A DNA stretch of 64,000 nucleotides from Thiomonas sp. X19 (GCF_900089495.1 NZ_LT605203.1:2285420-2349419); one strand, 5' to 3'. Counted from the stretch's first letter, positions 47,723 to 56,452 are shown. Notes: generated by a model from the letters alone, not told the origin. Numbers and translations: made by a program.

Positions 47723-48076
47723 ATGAAGGGGATTTATTTGCTTACAGTATTTTTAGTTTCAATGCTTTCCGGCTGTGCTTCTGGGCCAGTTGCGATGGGC
47801 GGCGATACATACATGATGACGGACACAGGTGCGTGGTCCTGGAGTTCTGGTGCCGGGCTAAAGGCAGGACTCTATAAGAATGCCGATAAGTTCTGCGCAG
47901 ATAAAAGCGAAGTTATGCTCCCCCTGCGTTCTCGCCAAAAGGATGCCAGTTTTAGTAATTTTGGCAATGCTGAACTGCAATTTAAGTGTTTACCTAAAGG
48001 CGACCCAGAGCTGGCACGTAATCCAGATGGATTGCCTTTTTCCCCCAATGTCACCGTCGAAGTCAAGAATAAATGA
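47723..48076 (+). CDS. Small lipoprotein, cassette gene
   Basis: The 117-residue product has a lipoprotein signal (FLVSMLSGCASG, lipid on Cys 17). ATG 47723 is preceded by AAAGGAAACCC. The mature part has two more cysteines (KFCADKS, QFKCLPK) that may form a disulfide. It resembles the uncharacterised YecR/YgdI-like small lipoproteins only in size. Function is unknown. Confidence 0.65.
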   Translation: MKGIYLLTVFLVSMLSGCASGPVAMGGDTYMMTDTGAWSWSSGAGLKAGLYKNADKFCADKSEVMLPLRSRQKDASFSNFGNAELQFKCLPKGDPELARNPDGLPFSPNVTVEVKNK

Positions 48077-48103
48077 GGCGGGTTCAAAGTTGAAGAGCAT
48101 CCC

Positions 48104-48312
48104 AAACCACCGTTTTCGAAAACACTTGAAACGAGAGAGCGCACTAGGGAAACGCTGATTTAATCAGAATGACGCCTACGCTAGAACAGTGATGCACTGA
48201 CGAATCAATGGTATACCGTTGACCGAAAGCTGGCCAATCGAATAAATCAGCGCTTCCCTAGGCCGCAAATCAAGGGCTTGGCGTTCTCGGTTTCCTCACT
48301 TGATTGATGGTG
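48104..48312 (+). repeat. 93-bp repeat, copy 1, interrupted by a MITE
   Basis: AAACCACCGTTTTCGAAAAC to GCGCA (48104-48143), then GCCGCAAATCAAGGGCTTGG to GATGGTG (48262-48312), match the copy at 56453-56545. The 110-base MITE plus one CTAG copy separate the halves. This, with spacer up to 48531, fills the 455-base gap between genes; nothing else was seen there. Confidence 0.75.
48148..48257. mobile_element. MITE with 4-bp target duplication
   Basis: The 110-base element has terminal inverted repeats GGAAACGCTGATTTA and, inverted, GGAAGCGCTGATTTA. CTAG flanks both sides (48144-48147, 48258-48261). The repeat copy at 56.5 kb has CCAG at this point, an empty site. CTAG-like targets and these ends suggest mobilisation by an IS5-type transposase. 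Confidence 0.75.
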
Positions 48313-48531
48313 GGCGCAAAAGATCTTGTTTTTTGGTTCTGCTCCACCAGGCATGTGGATTGGGTGATATGGGCGACGGGGCTCATTGGTTTGTATGGCC
48401 CGTTTCACGCGAGTCTCTTCCCTGCAGCGTACCTGCACACCCAGTTCACTGTTGTGGTTATCGCGTCAGATAACCTGTGATGTCGGGTTTATCAGACGAT
48501 CTATATTACGTCAGGCATCAAGGGTGACTCT

Positions 48532-48966
48532 ATGCATGGCAAATGTCTCTGCGGGCAAGTTGAGTTTGAAATTGTCGGCGCTATTCCGAAGCTCTACCAA
48601 TGTCATTGCTCACTTTGTCGAAAGCTGGGCGGTTCCTCATCGAATACTGCGACTATTGTTGGTATTGAGCATTTCCGGTGGTTTGCCGGTCAGGAATACA
48701 TTTCCACCTGGGTTAAGGACACGGGGTTTCGTTCTGACTTCTGCTCAAAATGCGGCTCTCCCGTACCCAACCCTCTCAGAAGCGCGCCATATTATTGGGT
48801 GCCTGTCGGCTTGCTTGATGAAGAGGGCCAACTGGCAATCGCCGCTCATCTGTTCGTTGGCTCCAAAGCTTCGTGGGACGTGATTGCATCACCGGGGAAA
48901 CAGTTTGAAACCATGCCGGAATTGTCCGAGTTCGTTGAGTTTCTACACTCGGACACTCATGCCTAG
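48532..48966 (+). CDS. GFA-family (CENP-V/GFA domain) protein, cassette gene
   Basis: The 144-residue protein has zinc ligands in MHGKCLCGQVEFEI, CHCSLCRKLGG and SDFCSKCGSPVP, the pattern of glutathione-dependent formaldehyde-activating-like enzymes. The substrate is unknown; most family members are carbon-sulfur-bond or thiol-adduct proteins with untested roles. GFA genes are frequent integron cassettes, and this one has its stop inside a good attC site. Confidence 0.88.
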   Translation: MHGKCLCGQVEFEIVGAIPKLYQCHCSLCRKLGGSSSNTATIVGIEHFRWFAGQEYISTWVKDTGFRSDFCSKCGSPVPNPLRSAPYYWVPVGLLDEEGQLAIAAHLFVGSKASWDVIASPGKQFETMPELSEFVEFLHSDTHA

Positions 48967-49023
48967 CATGGCGTTCAAGCGGGGCGCGCCAAAAGCGGGG
49001 CGCCCCTCAACTTGACGTTGGGC
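48961..49023 (+). other. attC site 2 (best example)
   Basis: R'' GCCTAGC (48961-48967), L'' around GTTCAAGC, a GC-rich central stem GGGGCGC...GCGCCCC, L' TCAACTTGAC and R' GTTGGGC (49017-49023). The length is 63 bases. The TAG stop of the GFA gene lies within R''. All attC elements are in the right order. Confidence 0.85.
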
Positions 49024-49074
49024 CGCAACGGTGACGCTGTTGCCAATTTCGCTCATGCAATAGATCAAGCGATC

Positions 49075-49404
49075 ATGGCGCGAGACCAAGGATTGGAAGA
49101 ACTTATCTATGACGAACTCCGGGCGACGCCATGCATCACGGACAAGGCGATGTTCGGCGGCTGGGCATGGCTACTCTGCGGAAACCTGCTTTGCGGAGCA
49201 CGCGATGACGGAATGCTCGTCCGGTTGGGCAAAGGCAACGACGCCTGGGCGCTCGCAGTCACCGGCATTGAGCCCATGCTTTCTCGCGGCAAACACATGC
49301 ACGGTTGGGTTCGCGCCGGTGCGAGCGTGTACGGTGATGACGACATGCGTTGCCAGCTCATCGCCGCGGCGCTTCAATTTGTTGGCTCGCTGCCAAAGAA
49401 GTAG
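49075..49404 (+). CDS. TfoX N-terminal family protein, cassette gene
   Basis: The 109-residue product starts at ATG 49075. The motifs DKAMFGGWAWLLCGNLLCG and HMHGWVRAGASVYGDDDM fit the TfoX/Sxy N-terminal domain, linked to competence regulation in some bacteria but common as a stand-alone domain. It directly follows attC site 2 and precedes a damaged attC, so it is a cassette. Confidence 0.78.
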   Translation: MARDQGLEELIYDELRATPCITDKAMFGGWAWLLCGNLLCGARDDGMLVRLGKGNDAWALAVTGIEPMLSRGKHMHGWVRAGASVYGDDDMRCQLIAAALQFVGSLPKK

Positions 49405-49441
49405 CACTCATCTCCCATGCGCGCAGTGTCTATGACGTCGC

Positions 49442-49506
49442 AGCCAAACCACTCCACCGAGCGGACATGCTCCAACGGGCTTCGCCAGCCTCTGCATGTC
49501 GGCCGC
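49442..49506 (+). other. Truncated attC-like site 3
   Basis: AGCCAAAC is followed by arms GCGGACATGC (49461-49470) and GCATGTCGGCCGC (49494-49506) around CCAACGGGCTTCGCC, a typical attC core. The terminal GTTRRRY box is missing. The sequence passes directly into a beta-propeller blade, so a recombination joint ends the cassette array here. Confidence 0.55.
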
Positions 49507-49510
49507 CTAG

Positions 49511-49626
49511 GGGCCATCTCGGCCTACCGCATCAATGCCGCCACCGGTGCGCTCACACCCGTGCCGGGAAGTCCGTTCACGTTTGGAACCAAGCCCGATT
49601 CCATCACGATTGTGCAACCGCAGTAG
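49511..49626 (+). pseudogene. Orphan beta-propeller blade (3' gene remnant)
   Basis: The 38 codons ISAYRINAATGALTPVPGSP to ITIVQPQ and stop form the last blade and C-terminus of a propeller protein like the three downstream. No signal peptide or upstream blades exist. It is the 3' stump of a fourth paralogue. Confidence 0.75.
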
Positions 49627-49714
49627 GCGGCGAACCCGTGTTTGCAAGAAAACAAACTGCACACATCCCATGCCCGCCTTGCGGATGACCATCCCTTTCC
49701 TCGTAGCCTTCGCC

Positions 49715-52279
49715 ATGCATCTGCGTTCATCTTTGATCCTTGCCGCCAGCGCCACACTGGCCCTTTCCATGACGGCCTGCGGCAGCTTGCATGGTGTGGG
49801 CAGCGGGAGTACGGTGTCCAGAGGGCCGCAATTCGCCGACGTGGCGAATGGGCCTGCGGTGATCACCCCCGCTTTTGTCACCGCAAAGTCAGGCGCAAAC
49901 AAGCGCTTTGCGACGGATGGCTCCTCAAGTTACGCCATCGACAGCGCCGGCCGCCTCTGGGCCTGGGGAGACAACAAGGTCGGTGAACTGGGGGATGGGT
50001 CGACCACGAATCGTTCAACCCCGGTGCAGGTCCGGTTCCCTGCTGGCTTGGGGGATGCTTCGATCATCAGCGTGGCTGTCAACGGCTACCACTCCGCCTA
50101 CGCGCTCGACAGCGCTGGCCATCTCTGGGCCTGGGGAGACAATGCGCACGCCCAATTGGGTCTCGGCCATGGGGACCTCGCGAATCGCTCTACCCCGACG
50201 CAGGTGCGTTTCCCCGCCACCTTGGGGGCCGCTTCGATCGTCAGCGTGGCGACCGTCCATAACGACTTCGGACCCGTTTACGCCATCGACAGCGCCGGCC
50301 ATCTCTGGACCTGGGGAGGCAACGGGTACGCCCAACTGGCCTATGGGCCGACCAAGGGTCGTTCCACCCCGGCGCGCGTCCCGTTTCCAAGGACCCTGGG
50401 GAATGCGTCGATCGTCCGCGTCGAGGTCGATGACGACGACAACGGCTTCCTCTCCATCTACGCCCTCGACAGCGCCGGCCATCTCTGGGCCTGGGGAGAC
50501 AACGAGGCCGGACAACTGGGCAATGGATCGAAGAGTGGCTCCTTAACCCCGGCTCAGGTCCAGTTCCCCGCCGCATTGGGGTCCGCCTCGATCGTCAGCA
50601 TGGCAACTGGGAGCGCCGGCAACGGATACGTCTACGCCCTCGACAGCGCCGGCCATCTCTGGGCCTGGGGACACAACGGATACGGCCAACTAGGGCTGGG
50701 GTCGACGACGCGTCAATCCACTCCGGTCCGGATTGAGTTCCCCGCGCCTTGGTGGCGGCGGCCGCCCTCGATTGTTCGCGTGGCGGCCACCCGCAACAGC
50801 GACGGCGCCGCCTATGCCATCGACAGCGCCGGCCATCTCTGGGCCTGGGGTGGGAACAGGTACGGTCAACTGGGCAATGGGTCGCTCAAGGAGTGCTCCA
50901 CCCCGGTGCGAGTCCAGTTCCCGTCCGCCTTGGGTGGGGCTTCGATCATCCGTATGGAAGCTGATGGCTACTCCGCTTACGCCATCGACAGCGCTGGACG
51001 ACTCTGGGCCTGGGGAAACAACAGGTACGGTCAACTGGGCAATGGGTCGCTCGCGAATAGCTTCAATCCACCGGCGCTGGTCCCATTCCCCGTTGCTCGG
51101 GGGCCCGCTTCGATCGTCAGCGTGGTCGCCGCGAGCAACAAAAACGTCGATTCCCCTCTCACTCCCGTTTACATCCGCGACAACGCCGGCTCCGCTTCCG
51201 CTTACGCCCTCGACAACGGCGGCCATCTCTGGGTCTGGGGATACAACCGGCACGGTCAACTCGGCAATGGGTCGAGTGAGATCGTCGCAACCCCGGTGCT
51301 GGTGCCGTTTCAGCAAGGCTTACCGGATCAGGCGCAGGCTCTCATGCTCAAGAAAGGACACTCCACGCTTGAGTTCTCGCCCTCGAAACCTCAATTCGCC
51401 TATGTGGCGAACGGCGACGGCATCTCGGCTTACCGCATCAATCCCAACACCGGGGCACTCACCGAAGTCCCTGGCAGTCCGTTTGCGGATCACGGCGGCC
51501 CCCAATTTCTCACGGCCAACCCAGCAGGCACCTTTGCCTATGTCGCGAACACTAGCGGCGGCACCGTCTCGGCCTACCGCATCAACGCCGCCACCGGGGC
51601 ATTGACCGAAATCCCTGGCAGTCCGTTCAAAGCGGGAAACCAGCCCTACGTCGTCAGGGTGAGCGCAGACGGCACGATGGTCGATGTCGCAAACTGGATG
51701 AGCAACGGCTTCCGGCCCTATCGCATCGATCCCTCCACCGAAGCACTCACCCCCGCGGACGACGATTGGGATTCCGTTCGCCAACTTAACGCCTATCTTC
51801 CCGCCCCAAATGCGACGGTCAGTCCCGCAGGCCCGTTCGCCTATTGGTTGGTCAACGACGGGATCGCGGTGTTCCGCATCGATGCCGCAAATGGGTCTCA
51901 CCATGAAATCCGAGAGCGCGATGTCGCAAATCCGGATGCCAAATCCATCACGATCAACCCCGAAGGCACATTGGCCTATGTGACGGAACAGCATCTCGAC
52001 GACACCGGCGATGTCTTGGCCTACCGCCTCAACGCCACCACCGGCGCGCTCACCCCAGTCCCGGGTAATCCGGTCGCGACGGGACTTCACAACCCCCACT
52101 CCGTAGCTGTCAACCCCGCAGGTACCTTCGCCTATGTGGCGAACCTGGGCTACGGATTCACCAAAGGCACCATCTCGGCCTACCGCATCAACGCCATCAC
52201 CGGGGCATTGATCGAAGTCCCTGGCAGTCCGTTCGCGACGGGAACTCGTCCCGCATTCGTCACGGTCGTGCAGCCTTGA
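49715..52279 (+). CDS. Lipoprotein with RCC1 repeats and a lactonase-like beta-propeller
   Basis: I chose ATG 49715 because it opens a lipoprotein signal peptide (ATLALSMTACGSL, lipid on Cys). The 854-residue protein has two repeat domains. Residues about 70-520 hold eight RCC1-type repeats with DSAGHLWAWGDN cores. Residues about 545-850 hold six YVTN/lactonase-type blades with FAYVANxxxxxISAYRIN and GALTxVPGSPF. It is likely exported and anchored to a membrane. The ligand is unknown; it may mediate surface interactions. The blades are nearly identical to those of the next two genes. Confidence 0.82.
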   Translation: MHLRSSLILAASATLALSMTACGSLHGVGSGSTVSRGPQFADVANGPAVITPAFVTAKSGANKRFATDGSSSYAIDSAGRLWAWGDNKVGELGDGSTTNRSTPVQVRFPAGLGDASIISVAVNGYHSAYALDSAGHLWAWGDNAHAQLGLGHGDLANRSTPTQVRFPATLGAASIVSVATVHNDFGPVYAIDSAGHLWTWGGNGYAQLAYGPTKGRSTPARVPFPRTLGNASIVRVEVDDDDNGFLSIYALDSAGHLWAWGDNEAGQLGNGSKSGSLTPAQVQFPAALGSASIVSMATGSAGNGYVYALDSAGHLWAWGHNGYGQLGLGSTTRQSTPVRIEFPAPWWRRPPSIVRVAATRNSDGAAYAIDSAGHLWAWGGNRYGQLGNGSLKECSTPVRVQFPSALGGASIIRMEADGYSAYAIDSAGRLWAWGNNRYGQLGNGSLANSFNPPALVPFPVARGPASIVSVVAASNKNVDSPLTPVYIRDNAGSASAYALDNGGHLWVWGYNRHGQLGNGSSEIVATPVLVPFQQGLPDQAQALMLKKGHSTLEFSPSKPQFAYVANGDGISAYRINPNTGALTEVPGSPFADHGGPQFLTANPAGTFAYVANTSGGTVSAYRINAATGALTEIPGSPFKAGNQPYVVRVSADGTMVDVANWMSNGFRPYRIDPSTEALTPADDDWDSVRQLNAYLPAPNATVSPAGPFAYWLVNDGIAVFRIDAANGSHHEIRERDVANPDAKSITINPEGTLAYVTEQHLDDTGDVLAYRLNATTGALTPVPGNPVATGLHNPHSVAVNPAGTFAYVANLGYGFTKGTISAYRINAITGALIEVPGSPFATGTRPAFVTVVQP

Positions 52280-52319
52280 TGGTTGCGTCCGAAGCGCGCT
52301 ACCCCCACGAGAGTTCAAC

Positions 52320-53426
52320 ATGAAACACATGCGACAAAGCCCACGCACGCCTGTCAGGCTCATTCTCGGCTTGATGGCGATCTTATCGATGACGGCGTGC
52401 TCCACGCTCGGGGGGATGCAATCAGCGGCACCAAGACCGCAGTACCTCTACGCCGCAAACGCCGGTGACAGGACCGTTTCGGCCTACCGCATCAACGCCA
52501 CCACCGGCGCGCTCACGCAAGTCCCAGGAAGCCCGTTTGCCGCAGGAATGGCCGACTCGATCACGGTCAACCCCGCAGGCACTTTCGCCTATGTGCTGGA
52601 CTATTTCGGAGGTAGCATCTCGGCCTACCGCATCCATGCCTTCACCGGTGCGCTCACCCCCATTCCGGGCAGTCCGTTTGGCACGGGCTATCAAGGAAGC
52701 CGTATCGCGATCAACCCCGCAGGCACCTTTGCCTATGTGGCGAGCGGATACAGCAACACCGTGTCGGCCTACCGCATCCAGGCCTCCACCGGTGCGCTCA
52801 CCCCCATTCCGGGCAGTCCGTTCCCCGCAAAACCGGGAGCTTCGTCAGTCACGATCGACCCCGCAGGCTCCTTCGCCTACGTCGTGGATGGCAACATCGG
52901 CATGATCTCGGTTTTCAGCATTGACGCCGCCACTGGCGCGCTTTCCCCCGTCCAGGGCAGCCCATTTGCCACTGGAAACGCTGCCGCCTCCGTCACAATC
53001 AATTCCCAAGGCACCTACGCCTACATGGCGGGCCGCAACGGCATCTCGGTCTATCACATCAATGCCGCCACCGGCGCACTCACCCCGGTTGCAGGCAGTC
53101 CGTTCGCAGCGGCCGACGATGGCCCCGAATCCGTGGTTGTCAACCCCGCTGGCACCTTCGCCTATGTGACGGACAACAGCGCGATTTCAGCCTACCGCAT
53201 CCATACCACCTCCGGCGCCCTCACCCCGGTTGTGGGCAGTCTGCCCGCTTACCTCGCTTCCGTGGTTATCAACCCCGCAGGCACCTTCGTTTATCAGGGG
53301 ACTGGTGGCGGGAGAGCCGTCTCGGCTTTCAGGGTCAATCCCACCACCGGCACACTGACCCCTGTGCCGGGCAGTCCGTTCGCGGCGGGAGCGAACCCGG
53401 CACATCTTGCGATCGCGCAACCTTGA
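52320..53426 (+). CDS. Lipoprotein, seven-bladed lactonase-like beta-propeller
   Basis: The 368-residue protein has a lipobox (MAILSMTACSTLGG). Seven blades follow, each about 45 residues, with FAYV...SAYRI...TGALTPVPGSPF, enough to close a full propeller. Related to 6-phosphogluconolactonase-fold proteins, but no catalytic residues were recognised, so a structural or binding role is more likely. It lies 40 bases after the RCC1 gene and is probably co-transcribed. Confidence 0.82.
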   Translation: MKHMRQSPRTPVRLILGLMAILSMTACSTLGGMQSAAPRPQYLYAANAGDRTVSAYRINATTGALTQVPGSPFAAGMADSITVNPAGTFAYVLDYFGGSISAYRIHAFTGALTPIPGSPFGTGYQGSRIAINPAGTFAYVASGYSNTVSAYRIQASTGALTPIPGSPFPAKPGASSVTIDPAGSFAYVVDGNIGMISVFSIDAATGALSPVQGSPFATGNAAASVTINSQGTYAYMAGRNGISVYHINAATGALTPVAGSPFAAADDGPESVVVNPAGTFAYVTDNSAISAYRIHTTSGALTPVVGSLPAYLASVVINPAGTFVYQGTGGGRAVSAFRVNPTTGTLTPVPGSPFAAGANPAHLAIAQP

Positions 53427-53470
53427 CCTCTGACCGCCCGGGATTCAGAGGGGGCCGGAGACATCAATCC

Positions 53471-54328
53471 ATGCGAAACATACTGATCAGTCACGTTGCC
53501 GCAGCAGGGCTTTTGCTGTGCTCTGGTGCGGCGCTGGCCCATACAGGGGCCAACTCTGCCAACCACCCCTCGCGCCGGGGCGTACCGAATGCTTCAATCA
53601 CACCGCTGCAGCGTGCCCAAGCCAATACAGCGGCGCTGCACGGCATCCCCGTGACCGAATTGGCTCCAAATGCGCCGCAGCGCTACACCATCCAGCGTGG
53701 AGACACGCTCTGGCGCATTGCTGGCCAATACCTGAAAAAACCCGGGCGCTGGCCCGCACTCTGGGGGATGAATCGGGCGCAGATTCCCAACCCGCATTGG
53801 ATCTTGCCGGGCCAGGTGCTGGTGCTCACCAGCAAGAACGGGCGTTCCACGCTCAGACTCTTGCAATCGACGGCACCAAAACACCAATACCTCTACGCAG
53901 CAGACCCCGGTGACGGGTCTGTTTCGGCCTACCGCATCAACGCCACCACCGGTGGATTGACCGAAATCCCTGGCAGTCCGTTCAAAGCGGGAAACAACCC
54001 CATCTCCGTCACGACCAACCCTGCAGGCACCTTCGCCTATGTGGCCAATGTCGATGACAGCACCATTTCGGTCTATCGCATCCATGCGACCACCGGAGCG
54101 CTCACGCCCGTCCTTGGCAGTCCGTTCGTGGCGGGACGTTACCCCCAATCCGTCGCCGTCAACCCCGCAGGCACCTTCGCCTATGTGGCGAACTTTGGCG
54201 ACGGTCCCAGCAAAGGCACCATCTCGGCCTACCAAATCAATGCCGCCACCGGGGCGCTCACCCCCGTCCAGGGCAGCCCGTTCGCGACGGGAAACGCGCT
54301 CGTCTCCGTCACAGTAGTGCAGCCATAA
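53471..54328 (+). CDS. Chimeric LysM/three-blade propeller protein
   Basis: The 285-residue exported protein has a Sec signal (LISHVAAAGLLLCSGAALA). A LysM module at about 73-120 follows (RYTIQRGDTLWRIAGQYL), then NPHWILPGQVLVL. The LysM part is like the start of a longer family of betaproteobacterial LysM proteins. It is followed by only three blades of the local propeller type, too few to close a propeller. It is probably a recombination chimera, still open and perhaps expressed. LysM would bind peptidoglycan. Confidence 0.75.
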   Translation: MRNILISHVAAAGLLLCSGAALAHTGANSANHPSRRGVPNASITPLQRAQANTAALHGIPVTELAPNAPQRYTIQRGDTLWRIAGQYLKKPGRWPALWGMNRAQIPNPHWILPGQVLVLTSKNGRSTLRLLQSTAPKHQYLYAADPGDGSVSAYRINATTGGLTEIPGSPFKAGNNPISVTTNPAGTFAYVANVDDSTISVYRIHATTGALTPVLGSPFVAGRYPQSVAVNPAGTFAYVANFGDGPSKGTISAYQINAATGALTPVQGSPFATGNALVSVTVVQP

Positions 54329-54427
54329 TGCGGGTGGTAAATCACCGTTTTCGATAATTCGAAGGCAAGTACGCGCTGACCGTGTTTTGACCCATCGCCA
54401 TCTTGACGCTCACTTCATCGCTTGACG

Positions 54428-54463
54428 CTCTGAGTTGCAGAGCATAAACTCTGCAACTCAGAG
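54428..54463 (+). promoter_or_regulatory. Double palindrome, candidate operator
   Basis: CTCTGAGTTGCAGAG (54428-54442) and its exact complement CTCTGCAACTCAGAG (54449-54463) face each other across 6 bases. Each arm alone has CTCTG-N5-CAGAG symmetry, as for a dimeric winged-helix regulator. It lies 17 bases before ATG 54480, so a bound protein would block this operon. The regulator at 55523 is the natural candidate. Confidence 0.55.
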
Positions 54464-54479
54464 TAAATCAACTCAAGCT

Positions 54480-55526
54480 ATGCAAGACGCCGAGGCTCGC
54501 CTCTTATCCATCCAGTCCATGCTCAGCCTTGGGCAGCGCAGTGTGCATCTGGAGCGTCACAGCCTGCTGATCTGGGGATTCACCGGAGGTCTACTCTGCG
54601 CCCTCACCGACCTGGTGGTGACGCCGCAGTGGGTCCCGAGCAGTAATCTGCGCGCCCTCGCGGTGCTGCTGTGGTTGTCGTTCTGGCTCGGCTCTGCCGC
54701 GCTGCTCGACCACGGCCTGACCCGGCGCGCCCGGCAGGTGCGCGATGAAACCGTGCCCTTCGCCCAGGCGCAAATCACGCGCGCCTGGTGGCTGCTGTTC
54801 GGCCTCGGCATACTGGGCACGGTGGCCACGTTTTTCTATGGCGGCGGGCAGATGATCTACGCCTTGTGGATTGTGCTGCTGGGCATGGGCGTGTATCTGT
54901 TCGGGCTGTTTTCCCGCGCCCTGATCGAGTGGATCGGCATGTCCACCATCCTGCTGGGCATCGCCGGGCTGGCTTTCGGTCTACCCATGCCCATCCTGCG
55001 CTGGCTGGCCGCGTGTTGCTTTGCCATCGGCCTGCCGCTCGCCGGCACACTCAGTCTGTCTACCGACGGCAGGGCGCTTGCCACGCGGCTGGCGGCTCTC
55101 GGCCTCTGGCTCGCTGCCGTGATCCTGCCGGCCTTGCTGATCGCAGCCATGCCGAGCCTGGGCGCAACGCCTGCCAACGCCCGGCCTGTGCCCATCGGCG
55201 CGTTTCATCCGCAGCCGGGGGCGCAGGTGCTGCTGCTTCCTGCCGGAACCGTTGCCCACATCCGACTCGATCTCGACAGCCCCTTGCTGGCCGCCAGCCC
55301 ATCGGCTTCACTGCCCATCACCGTGGATCAACCCATCCTGCTGTCGACCCGCGATGGCCAGCCCGATGGCCGCTACCAGCTCTCCGGGCAGGGGTGGCAT
55401 GGCCTCAGCGACGGGCTCCTGTTCCTGCGCATCGACAGCATCCGCGTTGCGCTCCAGGGCCAGAGCGCAGAGCTACAAGTGCATGCTGCCTTCCGCACCA
55501 CCAACCCTGTTCTGAGTCTGCCATGA
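54480..55526 (+). CDS. Polytopic membrane protein
   Basis: The 348-residue protein starts at ATG 54480; the frame is open to 54435. It has about eight hydrophobic segments between residues 30 and 215, two before a cytoplasmic loop (RRARQVRDETVPFAQ), then a C-terminal soluble region of about 130 residues that looks beta-rich. No transporter family was recognised. Its stop overlaps the regulator start (ATGA at 55523), so the two work together. Confidence 0.7.
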   Translation: MQDAEARLLSIQSMLSLGQRSVHLERHSLLIWGFTGGLLCALTDLVVTPQWVPSSNLRALAVLLWLSFWLGSAALLDHGLTRRARQVRDETVPFAQAQITRAWWLLFGLGILGTVATFFYGGGQMIYALWIVLLGMGVYLFGLFSRALIEWIGMSTILLGIAGLAFGLPMPILRWLAACCFAIGLPLAGTLSLSTDGRALATRLAALGLWLAAVILPALLIAAMPSLGATPANARPVPIGAFHPQPGAQVLLLPAGTVAHIRLDLDSPLLAASPSASLPITVDQPILLSTRDGQPDGRYQLSGQGWHGLSDGLLFLRIDSIRVALQGQSAELQVHAAFRTTNPVLSLP

Positions 55527-55870
55527 ACACAACCTTGCCCCAATTCGACCCGCTACTACATCAGCCGCTGCGCACCCAGATCGCCGCCTATCTGGCGGCG
55601 CGCGGCGAGGCCACCTTCTCCGAACTCAAGCAGGCGCTGAAGGCGACCGACGGCAACCTCGATTCGCACATGACCAAGTTCACCGACGTGGGCTACGTCA
55701 AGGCGCGCAAACAGGAGGCGGCCACGGGGCGCGCGCAGACCGTTTTCAGCCTCACGCCCGCAGGGCGCAAGGCACTTGCGGCCTATATCGCGCAGTTGCA
55801 CACGCTGATGACCTTGAGTGAAGCGGCCCCCGCCTTGCCCACCGCATCCCAGCGGGTCAGGCCTGCCTAA
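55523..55870 (+). CDS. Winged-helix transcriptional regulator
   Basis: The 115-residue protein contains a winged helix: HQPLRTQIAAYLAARGEATF, LKQALKATDGNLDSHMTKF and VFSLTPAGRKALAAYI. This is the MarR/PadR-like HTH_27 type that often pairs with a membrane protein and controls its own operon. The double palindrome at 54428 is a plausible site. Confidence 0.82.
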   Translation: MNTTLPQFDPLLHQPLRTQIAAYLAARGEATFSELKQALKATDGNLDSHMTKFTDVGYVKARKQEAATGRAQTVFSLTPAGRKALAAYIAQLHTLMTLSEAAPALPTASQRVRPA

Positions 55871-55935
55871 AACCTGCTGCTTGGAATCTGCTCATTTCCC
55901 TCGTTCTCCACCCACCATCCGCAAAGGATTCACCC

Positions 55936-56358
55936 ATGAAACCAAGCCTCCACACCATCACCATCGCCGCTGCGGTCATGGCCGCCCTCTCCCTGTCCGG
56001 CTGCGCCGGTCTGGTGTTACCCGGTGCCGACACCATGGCCAAGCTGCCGGTCGTGCGCTTTGGCGAACAGGCGCCGACGCACAAGGAGTATGTGCTCTTC
56101 CTCCCGGCCAACACGCCACTGCCGGTGGACGCATCGGTCGAGGGTAGCCTGTTTGAGCAAGGCGCAAAAGCTCCCATGACCGTGACCCTGAAGAAGGGCG
56201 TCTACATCTACAAGCGCTGGATCAGCTTCGACGACAAAACTTGGACGCCGGGTCAGGACGTGGTTGCGGGTAAATTCCTCATCACCATCCCCGGCGAGAA
56301 AACCGGCTCCAACCCCGGCGTCATGAAAGCGGAGTTCAATCTCAAGTCAATGCAATAG
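55936..56358 (+). CDS. Small lipoprotein of unknown function
   Basis: The 140-residue protein has a lipoprotein signal (AALSLSGCAGLVL). The mature domain is beta-rich (EYVLFLPANTPLPVDASVEG, then FLITIPGEK) and may be an Ig-like periplasmic domain. It follows the regulator by 65 bases on the same strand and could belong to its regulon. Confidence 0.7.
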   Translation: MKPSLHTITIAAAVMAALSLSGCAGLVLPGADTMAKLPVVRFGEQAPTHKEYVLFLPANTPLPVDASVEGSLFEQGAKAPMTVTLKKGVYIYKRWISFDDKTWTPGQDVVAGKFLITIPGEKTGSNPGVMKAEFNLKSMQ

Positions 56359-56452
56359 GGTCCATTTCAGAAAACTGTTTGCCAAGTGCGTTGATGGATG
56401 AACTGTCGGACTGAAGCCATCAATATGTGGACAGTAGCGCCCAAAATGCCGT

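Noticed and set aside
48386-48883. Frame overlapping the GFA gene
   Set aside because: The GFA frame has all zinc-ligand motifs and an attC after it; the other frame is a shadow.
54337-54360. Third copy of the 93-base repeat
   Set aside because: Only about 16 bases (AAATCACCGTTTTCGA) match; too short to call a copy.
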